A DNA stretch of 64,000 nucleotides from Schlegelella_A sp036496385. GTDB lineage: Bacteria > Pseudomonadota > Gammaproteobacteria > Burkholderiales > Burkholderiaceae_C. Of this stretch, positions 40,847 through 49,961 are shown piece by piece. Under the pieces are notes generated by a model. It saw only the letters and a list, made by a program, of their open reading frames with translations, was not told where the DNA came from and did not search any database. How positions within the stretch are numbered: position 1 is the stretch's first letter; each line of letters starts with the position of its first letter. The position numbers and the translations under genes were made by a program. The stretch covers positions 1 through 64,000 of the forward strand of contig DASXLD010000086.1 of the NCBI GenBank assembly GCA_036496385.1, written 5' to 3'.

Positions 40847-41668
40847 CTAGCGCGCGTGCGGCGCTCCGGCGCAGTCGACCTGGACGAGCTCGCGCCTGCC
40901 GCCGTCGATCCGCATCGCGCTGAGCTTGCCGCCCCAGACGCAGCCGGTGTCGAGGCAGAGCACGTCGGCACGGTCGAACAGGCCGAGCGATGACCAGTGG
41001 CCGAACGCGATCGGCACAGCGGCGGTGCGACGTCCTGGAACGTCGAACCACGGCCGAAAGCCCGGCGGGGCCGCAGCGGCGCCGTCCTTGGTCACGAACT
41101 CGAGCGTGCCGTCGTCGGCCACGAACCGCGTCCGCGTCAACGTGTTCAGGGTGAAGCGCAGCCTGGCGTCGCCGGCGAGGGCGTCGCTCCAGCGAGTCGG
41201 TTCGTTGCCGAACATCGCATCGAGGAATTCGCGCGGCTCGCGCTCGGCGAGCGCGGTCGCGAGCGCGCGCGCCAGCACGAGCACGGTCTCGACGTTCCAC
41301 TGCGGGACGACGCCCGCGTGCAGCATCAGCCAGCCGTGCTCGAAGACCGCCATCGGCCGCTGCCGCAGCCAGTCGAGCCAAGCCTCGCGGTCGGGCGCGT
41401 CGAGGATGTCGCCGATCGTGTCGCTGCGGTGGTGCGGCCGGACGCCCGCGGCAACGGCGAGCAGATGCCAGTCATGGTTGCCGAGCAGGCAGGTCGCCGC
41501 CGCGCCCAGGCCGCGCAGGCGGCGCAGCGTCGCCAGCGACGCCGGCCCACGGTTGACGAGGTCGCCGAGCACGTAGAGGCGGTCGCGTGACGGCGAGAAA
41601 CCGATCGTCTCGAGCAGGCGGTCGAGCGCGCCGGCGCAGCCCTGGACATCGCCGACGAGATAGTTCAC
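40847..41668 (-). CDS. apaH: Symmetrical bis(5'-nucleosyl)-tetraphosphatase ApaH
   Basis: Cleaves Ap4A to two ADP and also removes Np4 caps from RNA. The 273-residue protein has the phosphoesterase motifs GDVQGC, VLGDLVNRGP and LLGNHDWHLLA in order, and a C-terminal FGHWSSLGLFDRADVLCLDT followed by GCVWGGKLSAMR. Length and motifs are standard. It is the first chromosomal gene right of the island and is divergent from the CBS-domain transporter gene. Confidence 0.96.
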   Translation of the reverse strand: MNYLVGDVQGCAGALDRLLETIGFSPSRDRLYVLGDLVNRGPASLATLRRLRGLGAAATCLLGNHDWHLLAVAAGVRPHHRSDTIGDILDAPDREAWLDWLRQRPMAVFEHGWLMLHAGVVPQWNVETVLVLARALATALAEREPREFLDAMFGNEPTRWSDALAGDARLRFTLNTLTRTRFVADDGTLEFVTKDGAAAAPPGFRPWFDVPGRRTAAVPIAFGHWSSLGLFDRADVLCLDTGCVWGGKLSAMRIDGGRRELVQVDCAGAPHAR

Positions 41669-41794
41669 GGCTTGCCGGCCCTCGGCGGCCGCGATCCGGG
41701 AGCGCCGCTTGCAATGGCGGCGGAAAAGGCGCGGGCGGGGGCGGGCACGGAGGCGATTCTGCTACGCTGGCCTCCCGCCTCGCCGCCCTCGTGC

Positions 41795-43111
41795 ATGGAA
41801 GTCGCCCTCCTGCTCTTCCTGATCTTCGTGAACGCCCTGTTCGCCATGTCCGAGATGGCGCTCACGGCGAGCCGCAAGGCGCGGCTGCAGGTGATGGTCG
41901 AGGCCGGCGACTCCGGCGCCCAGCACGCCATCGAACTGCATGACGACCCGACCAAGTTCCTCTCGGTCGTCCAGATCGGCATCACCTCGATCAGCATTCT
42001 GAACGGCATCGTCGGCGACGCCGCCTTCTCGGCACCGTTCGCGCACTGGCTGCACGCCAACTTCAGCATCGGCGACCGTGCCGCCGAGATTGCGGCGACG
42101 GCAATGGTCGTCGTCTCGATCACCTTCCTCACCATCATCTTCGGCGAGCTGGTGCCGAAGCGGATCGGCATCCAGTACCCCGAAACCGTAGCCCGCTTCG
42201 TCGCCCGGCCGATGGAGTGGCTGTCGCTGATCGCGCGGCCGTTCGTGCGGCTCCTGTCGTGGTGCACCGAAGGGACGCTTCGCCTGATGGGGATCCGCGG
42301 CGGCCCGGACCGCAGCGTCACCGAGGAGGAGATCGCCGCCAGCCTCGAGGAGGGGCTCGACGCCGGCGTCATCGAGGCGCAGGAGCACCAGATGGTGCGC
42401 AACGTCTTTCGCCTCGACGACCGCCAGGTCGGCTCGATGATGATCCCGCGCGCCGAGATCGTCTGGCTGGAGGCGACGAGCACCGCGGAGGACGTGCTGC
42501 GCGTCATCGGCGACGCCGAGCACTCGCGCTATCCCGTCTGCCGCGGCGGCCTCGACGACATCCTCGGCGTGATCAGTGCGCAGAAGCTCCTGCAGCAGGC
42601 GATCCAGGGCCATGCATTCGCGGTCGACCGCGACCTGCAGTCGCCTGTCTTCGTTCCCGAGACGCTGTCCGGAATGGAGCTGCTCGAGCACTTCCGCGCC
42701 TCGAGCACGCAGATCGTCTTCGTCGTCGACGAGTACGGCGAGGTGCAGGGGATGATCACGGTGCGCGACGTCCTCGAGGCGATCACCGGCGAGTTCAGCA
42801 CCGAGATCGAGGCCGATTCGTGGGCAGTGCAGCGCGACGACGGCAGCTGGCTGTTCGACGGCCTGATCCCGACTCCGGAATTGAAGGATCGGCTGGCCCT
42901 GAAGGAGCTGCCCGAGGAGGACCGCGGCCGCTACAACACGCTCGCCGGAATGATCATGCTGCTGCTCGGCAGGTTGCCGGAAGAGGCCGACGCGGTCGAG
43001 TGGGAGGGCTGGCGCTTCGAGGTTGTCGACCTCGACGGCAAGCGCGTCGACAAGGTCCTCGCCAGCGCACTCGCGCCGCAGGCGATCGTCCACGAGTCGG
43101 CGGGCACCTGA
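41795..43111 (+). CDS. CNNM/HlyC-CorC family membrane protein (DUF21-CBS)
   Basis: A 438-residue inner-membrane protein often annotated as hemolysin-like, probably a Mg2+/Co2+ efflux or ion-handling protein. It has four hydrophobic segments in the DUF21 domain (~1-190, with ASRKARLQVMVEAGD and FGELVPKRIGIQYP), two CBS domains (MMIPRAEIVWLEATSTAEDV; IVFVVDEYGEVQGMITVRDV) and a C-terminal CorC_HlyC domain. The ATG at 41795 puts the first membrane segment at the N-terminus. Ion specificity is not established. Confidence 0.9.
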   Translation: MEVALLLFLIFVNALFAMSEMALTASRKARLQVMVEAGDSGAQHAIELHDDPTKFLSVVQIGITSISILNGIVGDAAFSAPFAHWLHANFSIGDRAAEIAATAMVVVSITFLTIIFGELVPKRIGIQYPETVARFVARPMEWLSLIARPFVRLLSWCTEGTLRLMGIRGGPDRSVTEEEIAASLEEGLDAGVIEAQEHQMVRNVFRLDDRQVGSMMIPRAEIVWLEATSTAEDVLRVIGDAEHSRYPVCRGGLDDILGVISAQKLLQQAIQGHAFAVDRDLQSPVFVPETLSGMELLEHFRASSTQIVFVVDEYGEVQGMITVRDVLEAITGEFSTEIEADSWAVQRDDGSWLFDGLIPTPELKDRLALKELPEEDRGRYNTLAGMIMLLLGRLPEEADAVEWEGWRFEVVDLDGKRVDKVLASALAPQAIVHESAGT

Positions 43112-43130
43112 TGGCGGCGAGGCGCATCGC

Positions 43131-44498
43131 ATGACGGCGTCGATCTTCGCGCGCACGCTCGCGAGCGCAGCGATGGTCGACGTCTTCGGCGATCGCTCGG
43201 TCGTCGCGGCGATGCTCTCGTTCGAAGCCGCGCTCGCCGAGGCCGAGGCCGCCGAAGGCATCGTCCCCGCGAACGCCGTCGCTGCGATCGCCGACGCGTG
43301 CCGCGCCGGGGTCGATATCGACGCCGTCGTCGCCGCTGCGCGCGGCGCCGGCAGCCTCGCGATCCCGCTCGTCAGGGCGCTCACCGCAGCGGTCGCGGCG
43401 CGCGACCCGGCCGCCGCCGGCTGGGTTCACTGGGGCAGCACGAGCCAGGACGTGATCGACTCGGCGATGGTGCTCGTCAGCGGCCGTGCGCTCGACCTGA
43501 TCGATGCCGACCTCGACCGCCTGGCGAAGGCGCTGCTCGCACTCGCACGGATGCATGCACGAACGCCGATCCTGGCGCGCACGCTGCTGCAGCCGGCACA
43601 GGTCGTGAGCTTCGGCTTCAAGGTCGTCGCCTGGCTCGCGCCGCTGGTTCGCGCCCGCGATCGGCTCGCGCGGGCGCGCCGGGCGGCGCTGCGCCTGCAG
43701 TTCGGCGGTGCCGTCGGCACGCTGGCAACGCTCGGCGACAAAGGCCCGGCGGTGGCGCGTCGGCTCGGCGAGCGGCTCGGCATGCCGGCCGGCGATGCCT
43801 GGCACGTGCAGCGCGACGACTGGGTCGCGCTCGGCTGCGAGGTCGCCGTCCTGTGCGGCTCGCTCGCCAAGATCGGCACCGATCTGGCCCTGCTCGCGCA
43901 AGGCGAAGTCGGCGAGGTCGCCGAGCCGTCCGGCGAGGGCCGCGGTGGCTCCTCGGCGATGCCGCAGAAGCGAAATCCGGTCGCCGCGATGACGTCGATC
44001 GCCGCCGGGGTGCGCGCGCCGCAGCACGCCGCCGCCCTGCTCGCGGCGATGCGGCAGGCGCACGAGCGCGGCCTCGGCGAGTGGCAGGCGGAGCTTGCCG
44101 AGTGGCCGTCGCTCTTCCTCGCTGCCCACGGCGCGCTCGTCGCGCTCGCCGACGCGGTCGCGGGCCTCGAGGTCGATCCGCGGCGCATGCGCGACAACAT
44201 CGCGCGCCAGCACGGCACGGTCTTCGCCGAGCCGGCGGCGGCGCTGCTCGTACCGACCCTCGGCAAGGCGAAGGCGGCTGTCGTCGTCGGCGCGCTCGCC
44301 GCGCGAGCCGCTGCCGGCGAAGGCGATCTCGACGCGCTGGTGCGCGTCGATCCCGCATTTGCCGGCGTCGATCCGGCCGCGATCGCCGCCGCGTTCGATG
44401 TCGACGCTGCGGCGCGACGTGCCGGCGACTTCGCCGCCGCGCAACTCGACCGCCTCGCACGTGCTCTTGCTTCCAACTCCGCCGGAGACTCCCGATGA
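43131..44498 (+). CDS. pcaB: 3-carboxy-cis,cis-muconate cycloisomerase PcaB
   Basis: Second step of the protocatechuate branch of the beta-ketoadipate pathway. The 455-residue fumarase/aspartase-superfamily protein has VHWGSTSQDVIDSAMVL, LQPAQVVSFGFKVVAW and the signature GSSAMPQKRNPVAAM. ATG 43131 is used. It is followed by a fused pcaCD with an overlapping start, so the operon covers steps 2-4. The ring-cleavage genes pcaGH are not in the window. Confidence 0.93.
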   Translation: MTASIFARTLASAAMVDVFGDRSVVAAMLSFEAALAEAEAAEGIVPANAVAAIADACRAGVDIDAVVAAARGAGSLAIPLVRALTAAVAARDPAAAGWVHWGSTSQDVIDSAMVLVSGRALDLIDADLDRLAKALLALARMHARTPILARTLLQPAQVVSFGFKVVAWLAPLVRARDRLARARRAALRLQFGGAVGTLATLGDKGPAVARRLGERLGMPAGDAWHVQRDDWVALGCEVAVLCGSLAKIGTDLALLAQGEVGEVAEPSGEGRGGSSAMPQKRNPVAAMTSIAAGVRAPQHAAALLAAMRQAHERGLGEWQAELAEWPSLFLAAHGALVALADAVAGLEVDPRRMRDNIARQHGTVFAEPAAALLVPTLGKAKAAVVVGALAARAAAGEGDLDALVRVDPAFAGVDPAAIAAAFDVDAAARRAGDFAAAQLDRLARALASNSAGDSR

Positions 44499-45718
44499 GC
44501 GCCCCCGACCGCAGCGACGACTTCGAGCGCGGCCTCGCCAACCGCCGCGCCGTGCTCGGCGACGAATGGGTCGAGCGCTCGCTGGCGGGCGCGACCGACT
44601 TCAACGCCGACTTCCAGAGCCTGATCACGCGCTACGCGTGGCACGAGATCTGGGGCCGACCGGGGCTCGACCACGAGACGCGGCGGCTGCTCGTTCTCGG
44701 CATGACGATGGCGCTGGCGCGCTGGGAAGAGTTCGAGCTGCATTGCCGCGCCGCGATCCGCGGCGGCGTGCCGCTCGAGAAGATCCGCGAGACGCTGCTG
44801 CAGGGGGCGATCTACTGCGGCGTGCCGGCGGCCAACACCGCGTTCAAGATCGCCGGCGAGATCCTGCGCGCCGAAGGCCGGCCGCCGGCGCCGGCCTCGC
44901 TCGCCACCGACAGCAGGGTCGCGACCCACCACACCTTCAGCGCGCCGCAGCTGCACGTCGCCGTGCAGGGTGAGGGGCCGCCGGTCGTGCTCAGCCACGC
45001 GCTCGGCCTCGACGTCGCGATGTGGGACGGGCTCGCTCGGCGCCTATCGGCGCAATACACCGTGCTGCGCTACGACCACCGTGGTCACGGCGAATCGGCT
45101 GCGCCGCCGGGACCCTACACGATCGACGACCTGGTCGACGACGCCGCGCGCCTGATTCGCGAGTGGGGTCGCGGCCCGGTCGCATGGATCGGCCTGTCGA
45201 TGGGTGGCATGGTCGGCCAGGGTCTGGCCGTTCGCCATCCGGAGCTGCTGCGCGGCGCCGTCCTCGCCAACACGGTGGCCCGCTACCCCGACGCGGCACG
45301 CCCGACGTGGGCAGCGCGGATCGCGGCGGTCGAGCAGGGCGGCATGGCCGCGGTCACCGACGCGGTCGTCGAGCGCTACCTGCACGCCGACTACCGCGCG
45401 GCGCATCCGGACGTCGCCGCCGCGTTGCGGGCCAAGCTGCTGCGGACCGACCCTGCCGCCTACGTCGCGTGCTGCCACGCGGTCGCCAACGTCGACTGGC
45501 TCGAGCGGCTGGCGAGCGTCCGGCTGCCGACCCTCGTCATCGCCGGCGCACGCGACGCCGGCGCGACGCCGGAGATGGCGCGGGCGATCGCCGAGCGGAT
45601 CGCGGGCGCCGAGCTGCGCGTCTTCGCCGACGCGTCGCACCTGAGCGTGGTCGAGGTCGGCGACGAATTCCACGCCGCGGTATCGTCGTTCCTCGCCTCG
45701 TTGCCGGCGTCGCACTGA
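44495..45718 (+). CDS. pcaCD: Fused 4-carboxymuconolactone decarboxylase and 3-oxoadipate enol-lactonase
   Basis: A 407-residue two-domain enzyme for consecutive steps of protocatechuate breakdown. The N-terminal CMD domain (~1-130) has TRYAWHEIWGRPGLDHETRR and EEFELHCRAAIRGGVPLEKI. The C-terminal alpha/beta-hydrolase (~150-405) has LSHALGLDVAMWDGLARRLS, the nucleophile WIGLSMGGMVGQGLA, and a final ASHLSVVE. Domain order is decarboxylase then lactonase, the reverse of actinobacterial PcaL. The start overlaps the pcaB stop by 4 bp. Confidence 0.92.
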   Translation: MSAPDRSDDFERGLANRRAVLGDEWVERSLAGATDFNADFQSLITRYAWHEIWGRPGLDHETRRLLVLGMTMALARWEEFELHCRAAIRGGVPLEKIRETLLQGAIYCGVPAANTAFKIAGEILRAEGRPPAPASLATDSRVATHHTFSAPQLHVAVQGEGPPVVLSHALGLDVAMWDGLARRLSAQYTVLRYDHRGHGESAAPPGPYTIDDLVDDAARLIREWGRGPVAWIGLSMGGMVGQGLAVRHPELLRGAVLANTVARYPDAARPTWAARIAAVEQGGMAAVTDAVVERYLHADYRAAHPDVAAALRAKLLRTDPAAYVACCHAVANVDWLERLASVRLPTLVIAGARDAGATPEMARAIAERIAGAELRVFADASHLSVVEVGDEFHAAVSSFLASLPASH

Positions 45719-45756
45719 CGCAGCGCCCGCGACGCTCCCGAACCCACGGACATGCC

Positions 45757-46713
45757 ATGAGCAAAGCATTCGCATCGCAGGCCGACCTCGCCGACAAGCA
45801 GGTCACCTTCACCCGTCTTTCCGACAACGCCTACGCGTACACCGCCGAGGGCGACCCGAACACCGGCGTCGTCATCGGCGACGACGCCGCGATGGTGATC
45901 GACACCCAGGCGACGCCGGTGATGGCCGCCGACGTCATCCGCCACATCCGTACCGTCACCGACTTGCCGATCAAGTACGTCGTGATGAGCCACTACCACG
46001 CGGTCCGCGTTCTCGGCGCGAGCGCATATTCGGCCGAGGGCGCGAGCGAGATCATCGCCAGCGAGGACACGCGCGACCTGATCGTCGAGCGCGGCGGCGC
46101 CGACATGAAGAGCGAGATCGAGCGCTTCCCGCGCCTCTTTCGCGCCGTCGAGACGATCCCCGGCCTGACCTGGCCGACGCTGACGTTCAAGGGCGAGATG
46201 ACGGTCTGGCTCGGCAAGCTCGAGGTCAAGCTGATGCAGCTCGGCCGCGGCCACACCAAGGGCGACACGGTCGCCTGGCTGCCGCAGCAGAAGATCCTGT
46301 TCAGCGGCGATCTCGTCGAGTACGGCGCGACCGCGTATGCGGGCGACGCCTATTTCCACGACTGGCCGAAGACGCTCGACCGGGTCGAGGCGCTCGGCGC
46401 GACCGCGATCGTCCCCGGCCGCGGCGCCGCGCTCACCGACCCGGCGATGTGCCGCGACGGGATCGCGACGACACGCGCGTTCATCCGCGAGCTGCTCGCG
46501 AGCGTCAAGGAGGGCGTCGCACTCGGGCACGACCTGAAGCGCGTCTATGCCGACACCGACGCCGCGTTGCGGCCGAAATACGGTCAGCAGTTCATCTACG
46601 AGCACTGCATGCCGTTCGACGTCTCGCGCGCCTACGACGAGGCGACCGGCCACCCCGACCCGCGCATCTGGACGGCAGAGCGCGACCAGGACATGTGGGC
46701 GGCGCTGGCATGA
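45757..46713 (+). CDS. MBL-fold metallo-hydrolase-like protein with altered metal motif
   Basis: A 318-residue metallo-beta-lactamase-fold protein. The strand and loop order is clear (VIGDDAAMVIDTQATPVMAA; LGRGHTKGDTVAWLPQQKIL; FSGDLVE). However, the metal motif HxHxDH reads SHYHAVRVLG, so the Asp and last His are missing. It may bind a single metal or none. It sits between pcaCD and a molybdenum-hydroxylase subunit and overlaps the latter by 4 bp, suggesting a shared pathway for an aromatic or heterocyclic substrate. Confidence 0.85.
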   Translation: MSKAFASQADLADKQVTFTRLSDNAYAYTAEGDPNTGVVIGDDAAMVIDTQATPVMAADVIRHIRTVTDLPIKYVVMSHYHAVRVLGASAYSAEGASEIIASEDTRDLIVERGGADMKSEIERFPRLFRAVETIPGLTWPTLTFKGEMTVWLGKLEVKLMQLGRGHTKGDTVAWLPQQKILFSGDLVEYGATAYAGDAYFHDWPKTLDRVEALGATAIVPGRGAALTDPAMCRDGIATTRAFIRELLASVKEGVALGHDLKRVYADTDAALRPKYGQQFIYEHCMPFDVSRAYDEATGHPDPRIWTAERDQDMWAALA

Positions 46714-49052
46714 GCGGCGGATCGGAAGCCGCGGCGCGCTTCGGCAGCGGCCGCGCCGTGGCGCGCGTCGAAGACGGTGCGCTCCTGACCGGGCGCGGCC
46801 GCTTCGTCGACAACGCGCCCGAGCCCGGGCAGACGATCCTCGCCTTCCAGCGCTCGCCGCATGCGCACGCGCACATCGTCGCGATCGACGCCGACGCGGC
46901 GCGTGCGATGCCCGGCGTGCTCGCCGTCTACACCGGTGCCGAGCTCGCCGGCGCCGGCGTGCAGCCGATGCCGACGACGCCCGACTTCCGGCGCGCCGAC
47001 GGCAAGAAGGCGGTCAGCCCGCCGCGGCGCGGGCTCGCGCACGAGGTCGTTCGCTACGTCGGCGAAGCGGTCGTCGCCGTCGTCGCCGAGACGCGCGAAG
47101 CGGCGCGCGACGCGGTCGACGCCGTCGTCGTCGAGTACGAGGAGCTTGCCGCCGTCACCGACGTCGTCGCGGCGACCGCCCCGGGCGCCGCCGTGCTCGA
47201 CGCCGAGGCACCCGATAACATCGCCGCCGAGATGCGCCACGGCGACGCCGCCGCCGCCGACGCCGCATTCGCGCGCGCGGCAGTGCGGGTCGCGCTCGAT
47301 CTCGTCAATCAACGCGTCGCGCCGGTCGCGCTGGAGCCGCGCAGCGTGGTCGCGTCGTTCGACCGCGCGAGCGGCCGCCTCACCGTGCGCATCAGCAACC
47401 AGATGCCGACTGCGGTCGCGGCAGGCATCGCGGGCGCGCTGCCCGATCTTGCGCAAGAGCAGGTGCATGTCCTCGTCGGCGACGTCGGCGGCGGCTTCGG
47501 CATGAAGACGGGCGCGTATCCGGAAGACATCGTCGTCGCCTACGCGGCGCGCGCGCTCGGCCGGCCGGTGCACTGGCAGGCCGACCGCAGCGAGGAGTTT
47601 CTCTCGGCGACGCACGGCCGCGACCTGACGAGCCGCGCCGAGCTCGCGCTCGACGCCGATGGCAAGGCGCTGGCGCTGCGCGTCCGCTCGCGCGCCAACG
47701 TCGGCGCCTACGCGACGCCGGCCGGGATCGTGATCCAGCTCATGATCGGGCCCTGGGTCTCGACCAGCATCTACGACATCCCGGCGATCGACTTTCACCT
47801 GCAGGCGGTGCTGACGAACACGATGTCGACCGGCCCGTACCGCGGCGCCGGCCGGCCCGAGGCGATCTACATCATCGAGCGGCTCTTCGACGCCGCGGCG
47901 CGCGAGATGAAGCTCGATCCTGCCGAGCTGCGCCGCCGCAACATGATCCGGTCCACGCAGATGCCGTACAAGAATGCGATGGGCCAGAGCTACGACTGCG
48001 GCGCGTTCGAGAAGATCCTCGACCAGGGCCTGGCGCTCGCCGACTGGAATGGCTTCGCCGGCCGACGCGAGGAGTCGCGCCGGCGCGGCAAGCTGCGCGG
48101 GCGCGGCATCGCGACCTTCCTCGAATGGACCGGTGGCAACGCGTTCGAGGAGAAGGTGAGCATCGACGTCACCGCCGACGGCATCATCGAGATCTTCTCG
48201 GCGACGCAGGCGATGGGGCAGGGAATCGCGACCAGCTACGCGCAGCTCGCGGTCGACGTCTTCGGTGTCGCGATCGAGAAGATCCGCATCGTCCAGGGCG
48301 ACACCATGCGCGGCAACGGCTTCGGCAGCGCCGGCTCGCGCTCGCTCTTCACCGGCGGCTCTGCGGTGAGGGTCGCCGCCGAGAAGACGGTCGAGCATGC
48401 GAAGGCGCTCGCCGGCGAGGCGCTCGAGGCGGCGGTGGGTGACATCGAATATCGCGCCGGGCGCTTCTCGGTCGTCGGCACCGACGTCGGCATCGACCTG
48501 TTCGCGCTCGCCGGCAAGCAGCAGGGGCGACGCATCCAGCTCGACGCGGCGACCACGGTCGGCGGCGCGACGTGGCCGAACGCGTGCCACGTCTGCGAAG
48601 TCGAGATCGATCCCGACACCGGCGACGTTCGCGTCGCCGCCTATGCGTCGGTCAACGACATCGGCCGCGTCGTCAGCCCGTCGATCGCGCGCGGCCAGGT
48701 CGAGGGCGGCGCGGTGCAGGGGCTCGGGCAAGCGCTCGGCGAGCAGATCGTCTACGACCCGGAGAGCCGCCAGCTCGTCACCGGCAGCTTCATGGACTAC
48801 GCGGTGCCGCGCGCCGATTTCGGCGCCGCGTTCCGGACCGAGTTCGACACCACGGTGCCGACCGCGCTCAACCCGCTCGGCGTCAAGGGCGTCGGCGAGC
48901 TCGGCACGATCGGCGCAACGCCGGCGGCGATGAACGCGATCGTCGACGCGCTCGACCATGCCGGCCTCGGCCGCGCCGCCGAACAGATCGCGATGCCGGC
49001 GACGCCGGAGCGGGTGTGGCGGGCACTCGCCGGCCGCTCGGCGCGCGCCTGA
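46710..49052 (+). CDS. Xanthine dehydrogenase family molybdopterin-binding subunit (CoxL-like, form II)
   Basis: A 780-residue large subunit of a molybdenum hydroxylase. Landmarks are GRGRFVDNAPEPGQTILAFQ, GDVGGGFGMKTGAYPEDIVV, GPYRGAGRPEAIYIIERLFD (the form II active-site loop rather than the CoxL AYXCSFR), and the catalytic Glu region GVKGVGELGTIG. No FAD-binding or 2Fe-2S subunit genes are adjacent, although such enzymes usually need them. It likely hydroxylates an aldehyde or heterocycle. The Mo-cofactor genes at 0-4.4 kb would support it. It is convergent with the lipoprotein gene, one base apart. Confidence 0.92.
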   Translation: MSGGSEAAARFGSGRAVARVEDGALLTGRGRFVDNAPEPGQTILAFQRSPHAHAHIVAIDADAARAMPGVLAVYTGAELAGAGVQPMPTTPDFRRADGKKAVSPPRRGLAHEVVRYVGEAVVAVVAETREAARDAVDAVVVEYEELAAVTDVVAATAPGAAVLDAEAPDNIAAEMRHGDAAAADAAFARAAVRVALDLVNQRVAPVALEPRSVVASFDRASGRLTVRISNQMPTAVAAGIAGALPDLAQEQVHVLVGDVGGGFGMKTGAYPEDIVVAYAARALGRPVHWQADRSEEFLSATHGRDLTSRAELALDADGKALALRVRSRANVGAYATPAGIVIQLMIGPWVSTSIYDIPAIDFHLQAVLTNTMSTGPYRGAGRPEAIYIIERLFDAAAREMKLDPAELRRRNMIRSTQMPYKNAMGQSYDCGAFEKILDQGLALADWNGFAGRREESRRRGKLRGRGIATFLEWTGGNAFEEKVSIDVTADGIIEIFSATQAMGQGIATSYAQLAVDVFGVAIEKIRIVQGDTMRGNGFGSAGSRSLFTGGSAVRVAAEKTVEHAKALAGEALEAAVGDIEYRAGRFSVVGTDVGIDLFALAGKQQGRRIQLDAATTVGGATWPNACHVCEVEIDPDTGDVRVAAYASVNDIGRVVSPSIARGQVEGGAVQGLGQALGEQIVYDPESRQLVTGSFMDYAVPRADFGAAFRTEFDTTVPTALNPLGVKGVGELGTIGATPAAMNAIVDALDHAGLGRAAEQIAMPATPERVWRALAGRSARA

Positions 49053-49053
49053 C

Positions 49054-49896
49054 TCAGCCCGGATCGGGAACGAACGAGGGGAACGCATCGGGTTGGCGCG
49101 GGATTGGCCGCGGCCGCTGGATGACGCCGCTCGCGAGCAGATTCTGGTAGCTGTCGTAGCGGATCTGGACGACTTCGGTCGGGGCCGAGGTCGCGCGCTC
49201 GAAGGCGGTCTGCGTGGTCGGCGAATACTCGCGTTCGCCGTGTCCGGTGCCGAGCTTTCGGTCGTCGCGTTGCGCGAACTCGGAGCGCGAGCGGCGCGCT
49301 TCCGATTCGTTCGGCGTCGCTGCATCGGTGGCGGCTGCCGAGGGCGCCGATTTCGCGGCTTCCTGCATCCGGCCACCGGCCTCGCCGTCCTTGGCGAGCG
49401 GCGGTGCCGGCTGGAACCAGTTGCCGCTCGTCTCCGCGACGCGCTCGCGAAATACCGCCGCGCCGATGACGCCGACGTTGTCGGGGCGGCCGGTCCGTGC
49501 CGCGTACGAATCGGGCAGGGCGGTGAAGTAGAACGCCGCCGCTTCGGAGTAACTCTTTCGCCAGCCCGTGATCTCGGCCGTCTGGTACGGGCCGAGGACG
49601 TAGCCGGTCTGGCCGACGGCGGCGGTTTCGCCGCTCACCGCGTTGACGCCGTCGACCGAGAGGACGACCAGGATGCGACCCGACGAACGGTTGCTGAGCC
49701 GCACCGCGTAGCGGTCGCCGGGACGCCCGGCGACGTAGCTGCTGCCGCGGTGGCGCCACGTCGTCAGGGTCTCGCCGCGACCGCGATCGACGATCTGCAG
49801 GTCGACCAGCGAGCCGACTGCGACTGCCGGCGGCGACGTGCATGCGGCGGCAGCCGCAGCAGCGAGGAGGGTGAGCAGGGTGCGGCGCGTGGCCAT
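49054..49896 (-). CDS. Putative lipoprotein of unknown function
   Basis: A 280-residue exported protein. RRTLLTLLAAAAAAACTSPP contains a lipobox-like AAAC, so it is likely lipid-anchored. The next ~120 residues form a beta-rich domain (DRYAVRLSNRSSGRILVVLS, GYVLGPYQTAEITGWRKSYS, FYFTALPDSYAARTGRPDNV) that resembles domains found in other hypothetical surface proteins. The C-terminal 110 residues are polar and low-complexity. GGAGAAC precedes the ATG. No function can be assigned. Confidence 0.75.
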   Translation of the reverse strand: MATRRTLLTLLAAAAAAACTSPPAVAVGSLVDLQIVDRGRGETLTTWRHRGSSYVAGRPGDRYAVRLSNRSSGRILVVLSVDGVNAVSGETAAVGQTGYVLGPYQTAEITGWRKSYSEAAAFYFTALPDSYAARTGRPDNVGVIGAAVFRERVAETSGNWFQPAPPLAKDGEAGGRMQEAAKSAPSAAATDAATPNESEARRSRSEFAQRDDRKLGTGHGEREYSPTTQTAFERATSAPTEVVQIRYDSYQNLLASGVIQRPRPIPRQPDAFPSFVPDPG

Positions 49897-49961
49897 GGCG
49901 GTTCTCCGAATCGGTTGTCGACGGCCGTTGAACGGCCGGCGAACGCGAACGGGGTGAACCG

